Shown in pieces: positions 18,101-27,948 of a stretch of 64,000 nt of DNA (positions within the stretch are counted from its first letter, which is position 1; each line of letters begins with the position of its first letter). The DNA comes from Alphaproteobacteria bacterium (GTDB lineage Bacteria > Pseudomonadota > Alphaproteobacteria > Micavibrionales > Micavibrionaceae). The notes beneath the pieces were generated by a model. The model saw only the letters and a program-made list of their open reading frames with translations. It had not been told where the DNA came from and searched no databases. The stretch covers positions 1 to 64,000 of the forward strand of contig JANQRF010000001.1 in assembly GCA_028289285.1 (NCBI GenBank), given 5' to 3'. The position numbers were made by a program, and so were the translations under genes.

Positions 18101-18614
18101 GATTTTTAAAACAGAAATGATGAAACCCAGTTAGCATATTACCCTGAAAGCCGCGCGACGCAATGGCTGGAATGAACCGGGAATAAGGTCATTTCGGGGC
18201 AGGCGTTTTTTTTAATTGTGCCGCGCGGGGAAGATGTGTAATAACTATGCCAAGCGACCCGTTAACGCCGCGCACAGATCGAATTTATTTTTTATTTTCA
18301 AGAGTTTCGCAGGTGGCTAACGGAAGAATGGGAAGTCCTGATCCGGCTTTTTTCCGTGAGCGCGCGAGACACGAGCGAAGACATAAAACAGAAAGGCCAG
18401 GAAGACACAGCCATTGCGGGAAGAACAAACCAACGCAAAGCGCTGAGACTGGTTTCATGTCGTTAAAACGCCTGGCTCGCCCTCTGGTCACCAGATTTCC
18501 CATAAATAAAGATAAAACCAAGCGCATGGATGCGCCGCCTTTTGGTTTTCGATCTGTCGCTTGATCGACCCCAGGGGCAGGCAGCGCCGCGCGCCATATA
18601 TTTTGAGGGATAAA
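18101..18614 (+). promoter_or_regulatory. Long intergenic region and probable rne leader
   Basis: About 510 bases separate the starts of amiC and rne. A 105-codon open frame at 18247-18564 lacks a recognisable protein and a ribosome site, so I read most of this stretch as untranslated rne leader. RNase E genes in other bacteria have long leaders used for autoregulation by RNase E cleavage; that role here is inference. AT-rich patch near 18285-18300 is a possible entry site. Confidence 0.4.
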
Positions 18615-21005
18615 ATGACAAAACGCATGTTGATCGATGCAACCCACGCCGAAGAGACCAGGGTTGCGATCGCCGATAAAGAGTTTCTGGTTGAATTTGA
18701 TTATGAAAGTAAACTCCGCAAACAGCTCAAAGGCTCTATCTTTCTGGCCAAGGTCACACGGGTCGAACCGTCTTTGCAGGCCGCCTTTGTGAATTTTGGC
18801 GGGAACCGTCACGGCTTTTTGCCTTTTTCTGAAATCCATCCTGATTATTTCCGAATTCCTGTCGCAGACCGGGAAGCGCTGATTGAAGCGCAGCGCGCTG
18901 CACTCGAAGAACGCGACCGCGATCTCGAAGAGGAAGATGATGATGACGCAGAATCTTCAGAAGACGAAAAAGATGTCACCGCAGAAGATGATCAGTCTGA
19001 AGAAGACTCTGGAGATGATGACTTTGTGGAAGAAGAGGAAGATGTTGTCGAGGTTGGCGGTGCAGACAAACCTGCCGATGATGAAGACGACGAAGATAAC
19101 AGTGACGGTCAGGAAGATGTTGTAGAAGAAGAAGCCGAAGCATCTGCAGAGACGTCTGAGGAGGAGGGTGACTCTGAAGATGAAAGCGAAGAAGAAGCAT
19201 CCGATAAACGAAAAGGCCGGCGCGGGCGCGGTGGACGTGGCCGGGGACGCGGGCGCCGTTATGCCTCTTCACGCAGCCGCCGGTCTGAAAAATATGATGA
19301 TGAAGATAAGCCGTTCCGGTTTGATCTGCGCCGTCATTACAAAATCCAGGAAGTGGTCAAGCGCGGACAGATCGTGCTGGTACAAGCCTCGAAAGAAGAG
19401 CGCGGCAATAAAGGGGCTGCCGTTACAACCTATCTCTCTTTGCCGGGACGCTATTGCGTCTTAATGCCGAACTCTCCGCGCGGGGGCGGGGTCTCCCGCA
19501 AGATTGGATCTTATCAGGAGCGTAAACGTCTGAAGAAAGTTTTAGCGGATCTGAATATCCCGGACGGTATGAGTGTGATTTTGCGCACGGCGGGTGTTGG
19601 TCGCACAAAAGCGGAGATTAAGCGCGATCTCGATTACCTGCTGCGGCTTTGGAATAATATCCGCGAAGACACGCTGGCCTCTACGGCGCCGTCTTTGATT
19701 TATGAAGAAGGCAATCTGATTAAACGCTCTATCCGCGATCTCTATGACAAGGATATTGAAGAAGTGTTTGTGGCTGGCGAAGAAGGGACCAAAAATGCAA
19801 AAGCCTTCATGAAGATGCTGATGCCATCCCATGTGAAACGTGTGAAAGAATATAAGGATGATAAAATCCCGCTCTTTCACAAATATAATATTGAAAACCA
19901 GATCAGCGAGATTGGCAGAACAACTGTTACAATGAAATCCGGCGGGTATCTTGTTATTAATCCAACGGAAGCTTTGGTATCTGTCGATGTAAACTCGGGC
20001 CGGGCAACCAAGGAACGCCATATTGAAGAAACGGCGCTGAAAACGAATATGGAAGCTGCCGAAGAAGTTGCGCGCCAGATGCGCCTGCGGGATCTTGGCG
20101 GGCTGGTCGTGATTGATTTTATCGATATGGAAGACCGGCGCAATAACCGCAAAGTTGAAAATAAATTGCGCCAGGCGCTTTCAAAAGATCGTGCCCGTAT
20201 CCAGGTTGGACGGATTTCATCGTTCGGTCTTTTGGAACTTTCCCGTCAAAGACTGAACCCGTCTCTGACCGAAATGCAGTTTGAAACCTGCCCGGAATGC
20301 GGCGGGCTTGGCCGCGTGCCGACGCTGGACTTTGCCGCTGTGAAAGTGATCCGTGCGCTGGAAGGCGAAGGGATTAAAGGCGGGGCAAAAGAACTATCTT
20401 TAACCGTGCCGTCAAAAATTTCGTTCTATCTGCTGAATCAAAAACGCGAAATGATGAGCGAACTTGAAAGCCGTTATGAGATGAAAGTCTTTGTCCGCGC
20501 TGATGATGAGATGGCGATTTCTGATTACACAATCGAGGCCTTGAAAAAACGCGGCAAAAAAGACAGCAGCGATGAGGAAGAAGCCCAGCCTTCTGATCAG
20601 GAAACGGAAGAAGAGGGTGAAGCTAAAAAGCAAGGTCGTGGTAGTCGCCGTCGGGGCCGCCGGGGCGGACGTAGTCGCCGGGGTCGTGGCAATGCAAAAG
20701 CAGACGATCAGACAGTAGAGGAAGAAACGGCAAGCAAAACTTCTGAAGAAGAAGGGGACACAAAAAAACCTGCACGTAAAAAACGTGCCACCAAAAAATC
20801 TTCTAAAAAGTCAAAAGCCAAGACGGAAGAGAAATCTGAGTCTGAAGCAAAAGAGCAGGCAGACTCTAAAGCAGAGAAAAAGGATCTGCCTAAACCGTCT
20901 AACGACATCAAGCCTGATGCATCTGCGCCCAAAGACTATGAAACGGTCAATGAAGCGCCCAAGCAAAAGAAGAAGGGTTGGTGGAGCAAGGTGACCGGCG
21001 AATAG
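18615..21005 (+). CDS. rne: Ribonuclease E (RNase E/G family)
   Basis: About 796 residues from the Met at 18615, chosen for GAGGGA just upstream and the family start TKRMLIDATHAEETRVAI. The S1 domain is split after HPDYFRIP by a long insertion (about residues 80-260): first almost purely Asp/Glu/Ser, then RG-rich. After it come the second half of S1, the catalytic DNase I-like part with SVDVNSG and VVIDFIDMED (magnesium Asp residues), and the zinc link CPECGGLGRV. The C-terminal scaffold has an RG-rich block, a Lys/Glu-rich block and the end KKKGWWSKVTGE; GWW ends are known PNPase contact sites in alphaproteobacterial RNase E. Central RNA-decay enzyme. Confidence 0.95.
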   Translation: MTKRMLIDATHAEETRVAIADKEFLVEFDYESKLRKQLKGSIFLAKVTRVEPSLQAAFVNFGGNRHGFLPFSEIHPDYFRIPVADREALIEAQRAALEERDRDLEEEDDDDAESSEDEKDVTAEDDQSEEDSGDDDFVEEEEDVVEVGGADKPADDEDDEDNSDGQEDVVEEEAEASAETSEEEGDSEDESEEEASDKRKGRRGRGGRGRGRGRRYASSRSRRSEKYDDEDKPFRFDLRRHYKIQEVVKRGQIVLVQASKEERGNKGAAVTTYLSLPGRYCVLMPNSPRGGGVSRKIGSYQERKRLKKVLADLNIPDGMSVILRTAGVGRTKAEIKRDLDYLLRLWNNIREDTLASTAPSLIYEEGNLIKRSIRDLYDKDIEEVFVAGEEGTKNAKAFMKMLMPSHVKRVKEYKDDKIPLFHKYNIENQISEIGRTTVTMKSGGYLVINPTEALVSVDVNSGRATKERHIEETALKTNMEAAEEVARQMRLRDLGGLVVIDFIDMEDRRNNRKVENKLRQALSKDRARIQVGRISSFGLLELSRQRLNPSLTEMQFETCPECGGLGRVPTLDFAAVKVIRALEGEGIKGGAKELSLTVPSKISFYLLNQKREMMSELESRYEMKVFVRADDEMAISDYTIEALKKRGKKDSSDEEEAQPSDQETEEEGEAKKQGRGSRRRGRRGGRSRRGRGNAKADDQTVEEETASKTSEEEGDTKKPARKKRATKKSSKKSKAKTEEKSESEAKEQADSKAEKKDLPKPSNDIKPDASAPKDYETVNEAPKQKKKGWWSKVTGE

Positions 21006-21018
21006 CTTCCATCTTTTC

Positions 21019-21086
21019 ATCCGGGCGGCGTTACATCGTCACTCGTGTATTAAACATACACGTCGCTCCTCATGCTTAGCCCGGAT
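21019..21086. repeat. Nested inverted repeat after rne (hairpin family H, copy 1)
   Basis: Outer arms ATCCGGGC and GCCCGGAT (8 bp) enclose an inner hairpin CGTGTAT-taaac-ATACACG. The inner motif CTCGTGTA...TACACGTCGC recurs after groEL at 32404-32423. It starts 14 bases after the rne stop codon. Confidence 0.6.
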
Positions 21087-21127
21087 AAAAACCTGTTTGC
21101 TATTCAGTTTTTAGGAATTTTTTTTAA

Positions 21128-21163
21128 GGCAGGCAGATAGGTTTTCTATCCGCCTGTTTTTAT
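21128..21163 (+). terminator. Rho-independent terminator of rne
   Basis: CAGGCAGATAG-GTTTT-CTATCCGCCTG with one mismatch, then TTTTTATTAT. It follows rne by about 120 bases and ends its transcription unit. Confidence 0.72.
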
Positions 21164-21309
21164 TATATAAATTTTCTCAACTAGATAAAATTTGAACTAA
21201 ATTTTTTCTAAATTTTACATCCTTTTCAATCTTTTGATTTAACATAAAATATATAACGTATTTGATCCGTCTTTGATGCAAATTTGGTTTGGTTTTAAGG
21301 CAAAAGAAA

Positions 21310-21593
21310 AAGGATCACCCGGGCAAACGGGAAAAGGAATAGAAGGGACGTTCGAGCAGGCCGATAGGTACTTTTGGGGGGGTAGCTTCGAACTGAAAAA
21401 GCAAGGCGGGAGACATGGGAAGGCGTCTCTCCGCCGCTAAAACAAAAAGGGGTGTCGTCAAAGGATATTTAAAGATTCGCTCATTTGTGGCCCATGGGCT
21501 TTTATGCCCCGCATTATCTCTCACCCTGGCTGGGCCTAATAAATGAGCGGGTTCGTCCCCTTAGCCGGAGGGTTTCCCTCCGGCTATTTTTTT
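21310..21593 (+). ncRNA. Candidate structured RNA of unknown family, ending in a terminator
   Basis: No credible protein is encoded here, but perfect or near-perfect helices follow one another: CCCG/CGGG (21318, 21328), GTTCGAGC/GCTTCGAAC (21350, 21385), GGCGGGAGAC/GTCTCTCCGCC (21405, 21425, one bulge), then a nested set AAGGGG/CCCCTT (21447, 21557), CGCTCATTT/AAATGAGCG (21478, 21541), GGCCCA/TGGGCC (21489, 21531), GGGC/GCCC (21496, 21506). It ends in an 11-bp terminator stem and T-run. Checked by eye against tmRNA, RNase P, SRP RNA and 6S RNA: no diagnostic sequence found, although GCCGATA resembles a stretch of 6S RNA. Could be a trans-acting RNA or a leader for the secreted-protein gene at 21653, but the terminator argues for a separate RNA. 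Confidence 0.55.
21562..21593 (+). terminator. Strong rho-independent terminator of the structured RNA
   Basis: TAGCCGGAGGG-TTT-CCCTCCGGCTA, an 11-bp perfect stem, followed by seven T residues. Located 60 bases before the next ATG. Confidence 0.93.
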
Positions 21594-21652
21594 GTGCTAT
21601 ACAGGCTCCATCGCGTACACTTAAAAGAAAATAGAGATAAAAGGATTTTGCT

Positions 21653-22264
21653 ATGCGCCTATTGCCGCTTATTGCCGTCTTTTTGGTTTTATCCGGGCCT
21701 GCTTTGGCCGAAGAGAAAAAAGAAGATGCCAAAGAAACGCCGATCACCAAATGGATCGAGGCAGAGAATAAACTAATCGATACACTGCCCCGCCAGGGCA
21801 AGCGCAGCTTTTATGTGATGCGTAACAAGCATGGTGTGATCCGTAGCGTGCGTATCGTCCGGCGCGATGTCGGCAATGCGGTTAAAGCCTGTGGCAAAGA
21901 AAATCCGGATCTGAAAAAACCGATGCGTGACCGGTTTAAACAATGGGAAGAGGCGGTGGTTCCGGTTCTGGATCTAGCCGATAAATTTTTCAAAGAAGAA
22001 ATCGAGACGCAGCAAATTGTTCATCCAGGCGATTTTCGCCATGTGTTAAAGCTCAATGATAAAGCTTATACCTATGGGGAAAAGCAGATTGAAAAACAGG
22101 TCGTGACAAGTAAAGAGGCCTGTGAAGGCTTGCTTGAAAGCATGGACCGGACAGAAGATAAAATGGTTGAATTGCTGCAGGATATGCTTCTGCCTGAAAG
22201 CGTCATCCGCGAGCGGGCCGAAAGAGCGAAAGCTGCCGGAGAGGCTGCACAAAAAGACGAGTAA
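21653..22264 (+). CDS. Secreted alpha-helical protein, unknown
   Basis: A 203-residue protein with a signal peptide (MRLLPLIAVFLVLSGPALA). The mature part is hydrophilic and mostly helical, with two Cys (AVKACGKENP and SKEACEGLL) that could form a disulfide. No family recognised. AAAGGA lies eight bases before the start. The glycosyltransferase gene begins six bases after its stop, so the two are co-transcribed. Confidence 0.72.
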   Translation: MRLLPLIAVFLVLSGPALAEEKKEDAKETPITKWIEAENKLIDTLPRQGKRSFYVMRNKHGVIRSVRIVRRDVGNAVKACGKENPDLKKPMRDRFKQWEEAVVPVLDLADKFFKEEIETQQIVHPGDFRHVLKLNDKAYTYGEKQIEKQVVTSKEACEGLLESMDRTEDKMVELLQDMLLPESVIRERAERAKAAGEAAQKDE

Positions 22265-22269
22265 TTTTC

Positions 22270-23331
22270 ATGAAAATTTTGCAGGTCATGGCGGGCGCAG
22301 CGCATGGCGGGGCTGAAATGGCCTTTGTCGATATGTGCATAGCGATGAAAGAGGCTGGCGAGGATATCATTGTCCTGACCCGTCCGAACAAAGTCCGTGT
22401 GCCTTTGCTGGAAGATTCCGGGCTGGAGGTTCATACGGCGCCCTTTGGCGGGCCTGTCGATGTTTATACGCCCTGGCGGATGGGCAAATTAATTAAACAG
22501 TTTGAACCGCAAATCGTGCAATGCTGGATGGCGCGGGCTGCGAAAAAAACACCGAACTGGAAAAACCTGAAAACACCGCAGCGTTATTTAAATGTCGCCC
22601 GGCTTGGCGGCTATTACAAAGTCAAAAATTTTAAAAGTATGAATTATTTCACGACTATCACACCGGATATTAAGCGGCACCTGGTCGATGGCGGTATTGA
22701 GACAAATGACGTCAAACACATAAACAATTTCGCTGAAACGGAAAGCAATGTTCTCCCGGTCAAACGCAGTGCGTTGGATACACCGGATGAGGCGACTGTT
22801 TTGCTGACACTTGCGCGTCTTCATAAAAACAAGGCGCTGGATGTCTTGCTGGAGGCAATTACAAATCAGCCGGATGTGTATCTGTGGATGGCGGGTGAAG
22901 GGCCTGACCGCGGCGCTTTAGAAAAGCAAGCGCAGGATTTGGGGATTGCAGATCGCGTGCGGTTTCTCGGCTGGCGCACGGACCGCGCAGCGCTCCTTCA
23001 GGCAGCAGATATCTGTATTTTTGCCTCCCGCATCGAACCGTTCGGAACAGTGTTTGCGCAAGCCTGGGCGCAGAAAATCCCTGTGATTGTCTCGGATGCG
23101 GACGGGCCGCGGCAATTTTGCCGCCACGAAGAAGATAGTCTGATGGTCCCACGTGATGATGCAAAAGCTTTGGGGGAAGCCATTGCCCGTTTGAAAGGGG
23201 ATAAAGTCTTGCAGCTATCTTTGGTGAATGAAGGCTATCAGCGTTACATGAATGAATTCACTAAAGACAAATCCGTTTCTGCTTATCTCGAATGGTATCT
23301 GGAGATTTTAAAGCGCGAAAATCTTATTTAG
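22270..23331 (+). CDS. Glycosyltransferase family 4 (GT-B fold)
   Basis: A 353-residue cytosolic enzyme. N-terminal Rossmann half starts MKILQVMAGAAHGGAEMAFVDM with the glycine-rich acceptor loop of group 1 glycosyltransferases; the C-terminal half has LLTLARLHKNKALDVLLEAI, LWMAGEGPDRGALEKQA, RVRFLGWRTD, and the nucleotide-sugar motif E-x7-E seen as SRIEPFGTVFAQAW. Likely adds a sugar to a lipid or surface polysaccharide. Acceptor unknown. Sits six bases behind the secreted-protein gene. Confidence 0.87.
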   Translation: MKILQVMAGAAHGGAEMAFVDMCIAMKEAGEDIIVLTRPNKVRVPLLEDSGLEVHTAPFGGPVDVYTPWRMGKLIKQFEPQIVQCWMARAAKKTPNWKNLKTPQRYLNVARLGGYYKVKNFKSMNYFTTITPDIKRHLVDGGIETNDVKHINNFAETESNVLPVKRSALDTPDEATVLLTLARLHKNKALDVLLEAITNQPDVYLWMAGEGPDRGALEKQAQDLGIADRVRFLGWRTDRAALLQAADICIFASRIEPFGTVFAQAWAQKIPVIVSDADGPRQFCRHEEDSLMVPRDDAKALGEAIARLKGDKVLQLSLVNEGYQRYMNEFTKDKSVSAYLEWYLEILKRENLI

Positions 23332-23423
23332 TTTTACATCTTCTGAAAATATGTTCTTAACACTAGACAATTATAAGATATTTCCTATAGCTTGAAAGTT
23401 GAAGATAAAAAGAAAATTGTATA

Positions 23424-24296
23424 ATGAATCCAAATCTTTCAGGAATCATAGCAATATTGATGTGGTCGATTTCGCCTTTATTAATTATTGGCGCAGGTGA
23501 AACTCCCCCTTTTCTTATGACGGCGATGGCTTTAATTATCGCTTCTATCGTACTTTTTTTTGAAGGGTTGATTAAGAAGCAAGATTTTAAAAAAATTATA
23601 CGTCAACCTTTAACAGCCTATGTATTAACAATATATGGTATTGGAGGGTATGTTATTTTTTGGTTCTTAGGTTTCAAAAATGCTCCGGCCTTTGAAGCAA
23701 ACACACTCAATTATTTATGGCCAATATTACTCGTGTTTTTTTCTTATCTTGTGTCTAAAGAAAAGTTATCAGGGAATAAAATAATTGGATTATTTCTGGG
23801 TTTTTTCGGCACTATACTTTTATTCTCACAGGGAAAAAATATAGATGTTAACCACAGTTTTTTCTGGGGATATATATTTGCATTGGTGGGCGCCATAATC
23901 TGGGCTACCTATTCAACTGCAACAAGATATGTAAGTTTTCCTAATAGGGCTATGATGGCATTCATGTTGGTGCCTGGCCTAATAAGCCTGGTAATTCATT
24001 TTAGTGTAGAGCAAATCTATATTCCTTCCTTAAAAGAGTTTCTTTTTGTGGTTTTATTAGGCTTAACACGAATATCTTTCTTATTCTGGGATTACGCCAT
24101 GAAGCACGGGGAAATAACATTTATTAGCTCACTTTCATATTTTATTCCCATTATTTCAACAATATTACTAATATTGTTTGGGCATGCTCCCAGAAACGAA
24201 ATAATTCTAGTTAGTACCCTTTTGGTATTGGCCGGCTGCCTGATTGTTAATATTGAAGCCATTACCAAAACGCTGGGCATGCATAAAAAAGTATAA
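23424..24296 (+). CDS. EamA/DMT family permease
   Basis: A 290-residue inner-membrane protein with ten hydrophobic segments in two EamA repeats. The first (NPNLSGIIAILMWSISPLLI...) and second (SFFWGYIFALVGAIIWATYSTATRYV) show the G-x-x-x-A-x-x-W-x-x-x-x motif of the family; overall pattern is like YddG aromatic amino-acid exporters, but substrate is not decidable. The gene is clearly more AT-rich than its neighbours and uses many ATA, TTA and AGA codons, which suggests recent acquisition. Weak ribosome site. Confidence 0.82.
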   Translation: MNPNLSGIIAILMWSISPLLIIGAGETPPFLMTAMALIIASIVLFFEGLIKKQDFKKIIRQPLTAYVLTIYGIGGYVIFWFLGFKNAPAFEANTLNYLWPILLVFFSYLVSKEKLSGNKIIGLFLGFFGTILLFSQGKNIDVNHSFFWGYIFALVGAIIWATYSTATRYVSFPNRAMMAFMLVPGLISLVIHFSVEQIYIPSLKEFLFVVLLGLTRISFLFWDYAMKHGEITFISSLSYFIPIISTILLILFGHAPRNEIILVSTLLVLAGCLIVNIEAITKTLGMHKKV

Positions 24297-24309
24297 AGTT
24301 AAATCTTCT

Positions 24310-25275
24310 TTAGCGAACTGCATGTAATCTCTGCAGATGATAAATCAAGATTGCAATCACAATGAGGGCACCAGCCTGGTGCAGGGCTGCGAGCGGAATC
24401 CAGACCTGGCTTAAAAGCGTGGCAATACCAAGTCCAACCTGAAGAAAAACAGCAAGCCCAAGCGCAAAAGATTTCATCCGCCATGCAAAGGTGAAAGCTA
24501 TTAATGCAGCTGCAATGGCAATCCAGCGGTGGGTGAATTGCACGCCAACCGGGTCATTCAAGATGCTTGCAAATCCTATCACTTCGGGCGGGATCATGTG
24601 CGGGCCCATATGCGGCCAGGTATTATAGACCAGCCCACCATCAAGGCCTGCGACAAACGCCCCCCAGATAATAGTCGCAGAGAGCGCGGCCATCGTTACC
24701 CATCCATGGCGTTTCAGGCAAAATGAACTTATCTCCGCTTTATGTCCACGCAGGTCAAATGCCAGCCATAGCAAATAGGCGAAAATAATAAACGCCAGCC
24801 CAAGATGTGCGGCAAGGCGGAAATGGGACACGCTCGGCCGGTCTGACAGGCCGCTCACCACCATGTACCAGCCAAGTACGCCCTGCGCGCCCCCCAAAAT
24901 CAGGGCGAGAAGGAGTTTAGGTTTATACCCTTGCGGGATCATATTTTTGACCCAAAAGAAAGCAAGGGGCAGGGCATAGACAAGCCCGATCAACCGCCCC
25001 CAGAACCTATGAAACCATTCCCAGAAAAAGATGTATTTGAAATCCTCTATCCCCATCCAAAAATTCTTTTTTTGATATTCAGGGGTTTCCTGGTAGAGCG
25101 CAAAGACGCGTTCCCATTCGGCCTGGCTCACAGGTGGCAGGGTCCCGATCAATGGGCGCCATTCCACCATCGACAACCCGCTTTCGGTCAGGCGCGTGAT
25201 CGCGCCGATCACCGCCATGGCAAAGACCATAAAAGCGCAGAAAAACAGCCAGTACTGGATCGGTTTTGTGTTCAT
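24310..25275 (-). CDS. ctaA: Heme A synthase (COX15/CtaA family)
   Basis: A 321-residue inner-membrane protein with eight helices that hydroxylates the heme O methyl group to give heme A for cytochrome oxidase. Family motifs: GAITRLTESGLSMVEWRPLIGTLPP at the first helix end, EWFHRFWGRLIGLVYALP, HFRLAAHLGLAF, VQFTHRWIA and ALHQAGALIV; the four histidines that bind the two hemes are in place. Slightly shorter than the usual 340-360 because loops are tight. Divergent from the ferredoxin reductase gene. Implies an aa3-type oxidase elsewhere. Confidence 0.95.
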   Translation of the reverse strand: MNTKPIQYWLFFCAFMVFAMAVIGAITRLTESGLSMVEWRPLIGTLPPVSQAEWERVFALYQETPEYQKKNFWMGIEDFKYIFFWEWFHRFWGRLIGLVYALPLAFFWVKNMIPQGYKPKLLLALILGGAQGVLGWYMVVSGLSDRPSVSHFRLAAHLGLAFIIFAYLLWLAFDLRGHKAEISSFCLKRHGWVTMAALSATIIWGAFVAGLDGGLVYNTWPHMGPHMIPPEVIGFASILNDPVGVQFTHRWIAIAAALIAFTFAWRMKSFALGLAVFLQVGLGIATLLSQVWIPLAALHQAGALIVIAILIYHLQRLHAVR

Positions 25276-25319
25276 TGAGCCTATCTCATTGACAAGTCCT
25301 ATATAAATGACATTTATAG

Positions 25320-26384
<1,065 letters not shown>

Positions 26385-26393
26385 GAAGAGGGG

Positions 26394-27191
26394 ATGATCC
26401 CGCAAGAGCAAAACAGTTTTGATATGATCGCCGCCTGCGGCCGGGCCTATATGGTGGTCTGGGCGGAGCGGCGCTATTTGATGGCGTTGTTGCTTGGCCC
26501 GATTATCATCAAGCTGGCCTGTTATACGGCAGCGCTTTCCCTTGGCTATGAAGATAACATTGCCCGGCTGACCTTGATTTTGCTCCCCGCATTGTTTGCC
26601 GAAGGCTGGATGCTGGCCCATTTCACACGGCTTTTAGTATTCAACCAACGCTGGCCGTTTAAACCAAGCGGTGATGAAGAGTCGGATATGGCTGCGCTTG
26701 AAGACCGGATGCGCGGCATTTTGCCCGGCATGATTGTCTATGTTCTGATCAATATTGTACTCGGCGCAATTTTTGCGCTGGTCGCTGCTTATGCCTTTCC
26801 GGATATGAGCGAGCCCGTCAGCCCGGAAGATCTCCCACCCGGCGCGCCGATCCTGATGATTTCCATGATTGTGGCGCTGGTTTTGGCCTTCCGGCTTTTA
26901 TGGCTGTATATCCCGCTGGCCACGCGTTCCAGTGCGGATGAATTTTTAAAATCTTTTGCCGGCGGAAAAAACCTGCTCGCACTTTTAGGCCTATGGCTTT
27001 TGTGCAGCGTGCCTGCCTTTGTCGCTGTGCAAGTTGGAGGTGCCTTTATTTTAACACTGACCGGTGAAGGGGCTGTCGGTGCCTATCTGCTCGTGATTTT
27101 AAAAGTGCTGGCTGACAGCATTAAAAACATTATTTGCACGGCCGGGGTGGTTTATGCCTGGCGTGAACTTGTCACAGGCAAGGTGCAATAA
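26394..27191 (+). CDS. Polytopic membrane protein, unknown
   Basis: A 265-residue protein with about six membrane segments (LMALLLGPIIIKLACYTAALSLGY, MIVYVLINIVLGAIFALVAAYAF, ILMISMIVALVLAFRLLWLYIPL, NLLALLGLWLLCSVPAFVAVQVGGAFI, and others). No family motif recognised. Its start is 10 bases after the reductase stop, so it is probably in that transcript. Convergent with the DUF1826-like gene whose end abuts its stop. Confidence 0.7.
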   Translation: MIPQEQNSFDMIAACGRAYMVVWAERRYLMALLLGPIIIKLACYTAALSLGYEDNIARLTLILLPALFAEGWMLAHFTRLLVFNQRWPFKPSGDEESDMAALEDRMRGILPGMIVYVLINIVLGAIFALVAAYAFPDMSEPVSPEDLPPGAPILMISMIVALVLAFRLLWLYIPLATRSSADEFLKSFAGGKNLLALLGLWLLCSVPAFVAVQVGGAFILTLTGEGAVGAYLLVILKVLADSIKNIICTAGVVYAWRELVTGKVQ

Positions 27192-27917
27192 TTAAATTGC
27201 CCATACAGCCAGAGCGAATTGACCCTGCTCCCGGATTTTTGGGGAAGAGCGGTGAACGAAATCCTCTTTCCAAACAATAATATCGCCGGGCTGCGTTCTG
27301 TGTAATCTTCCTACCCATTGAGGGTCGTTAGAAACTCTTGACTCTAATAGCAGAGCTTCTTCGTCTTTTGATTTTGGTGATAGTAATCTTGCTATTTGCT
27401 CATCATCTACATGAGAGAGAAATTCTATGGTAGCACCTGATAAGGTCATATGTGCTGTAAGACCGTCAATATGAAAAGCGGGATAAAAGCCGGTTCCCCC
27501 TTTTTCACGAGACAGAGTATTTAATTCAAACCCCTCTTTTTCTATAGGAAAGGAAGATAGAATTCGAAAAAGGGAGCTAATTTGCCGCCACAAAAAAGGC
27601 GTAAGAGATTCTCGCTCTGGTTTTGAGATGCGGTTATTTTTTCTCTTTTTAAACGCTCCAGGATGGATAACCAATCGTCCTGACCTATCTCTAATGATAA
27701 TTTCAGCTAACTCCTTAAGAGCCTCAATATGATGGTCTTGAATGTCCTGCACAAACCTATTAAAGGCATCCATATTGGAGCATGGAATAATTACGGCCTT
27801 CGCGATACCGGAATCCAATAACTGGCGCACGAGTTCCGGATCATAAGGTGCGTAGACAATGCTTTCATCGTCTGCGATATAAGGGGTAGCTGTGAATGTA
27901 TCTTTTAGATTAGCCAT
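27192..27917 (-). CDS. DUF1826-like protein (possible non-heme iron dioxygenase fold)
   Basis: A 241-residue cytosolic protein. The C-terminal half resembles DUF1826: FHIDGLTAHMTLSGATIEFLSH, then GDIIVWKEDFVHRSSPK, matching the family's H-x-D...G-D-x-x-x-x-K...H-R-S-P. An H-x-D...H set is the iron-binding triad of 2-oxoglutarate oxygenases and cupin-like folds, so an iron enzyme is plausible but not shown. AT-rich relative to neighbours. Stop abuts the convergent membrane-protein gene; divergent from ferredoxin, with only about 30 bases between the starts. Confidence 0.6.
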   Translation of the reverse strand: MANLKDTFTATPYIADDESIVYAPYDPELVRQLLDSGIAKAVIIPCSNMDAFNRFVQDIQDHHIEALKELAEIIIRDRSGRLVIHPGAFKKRKNNRISKPERESLTPFLWRQISSLFRILSSFPIEKEGFELNTLSREKGGTGFYPAFHIDGLTAHMTLSGATIEFLSHVDDEQIARLLSPKSKDEEALLLESRVSNDPQWVGRLHRTQPGDIIVWKEDFVHRSSPKIREQGQFALAVWAI

Positions 27918-27948
27918 AATGCAAATCTTTTAATTGAGAAAAATAATT

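Noticed and set aside
18247..18564. 105-codon frame upstream of rne
   Set aside because: No ribosome site, odd composition, ends just inside the rne 5' extension; better explained as rne leader.
21315..21524. 69-codon frame on the minus strand
   Set aside because: Lies across the structured RNA helices; composition and lack of a ribosome site argue against a protein.
21310..21593. Structured RNA as tmRNA, RNase P RNA, SRP RNA or 6S RNA
   Set aside because: No tag-peptide codons, no GAGGAAAGTC or ACAGNAA segments, no GGAAGCAGCC loop; one GCCGATA stretch recalls 6S RNA but the overall fold does not.
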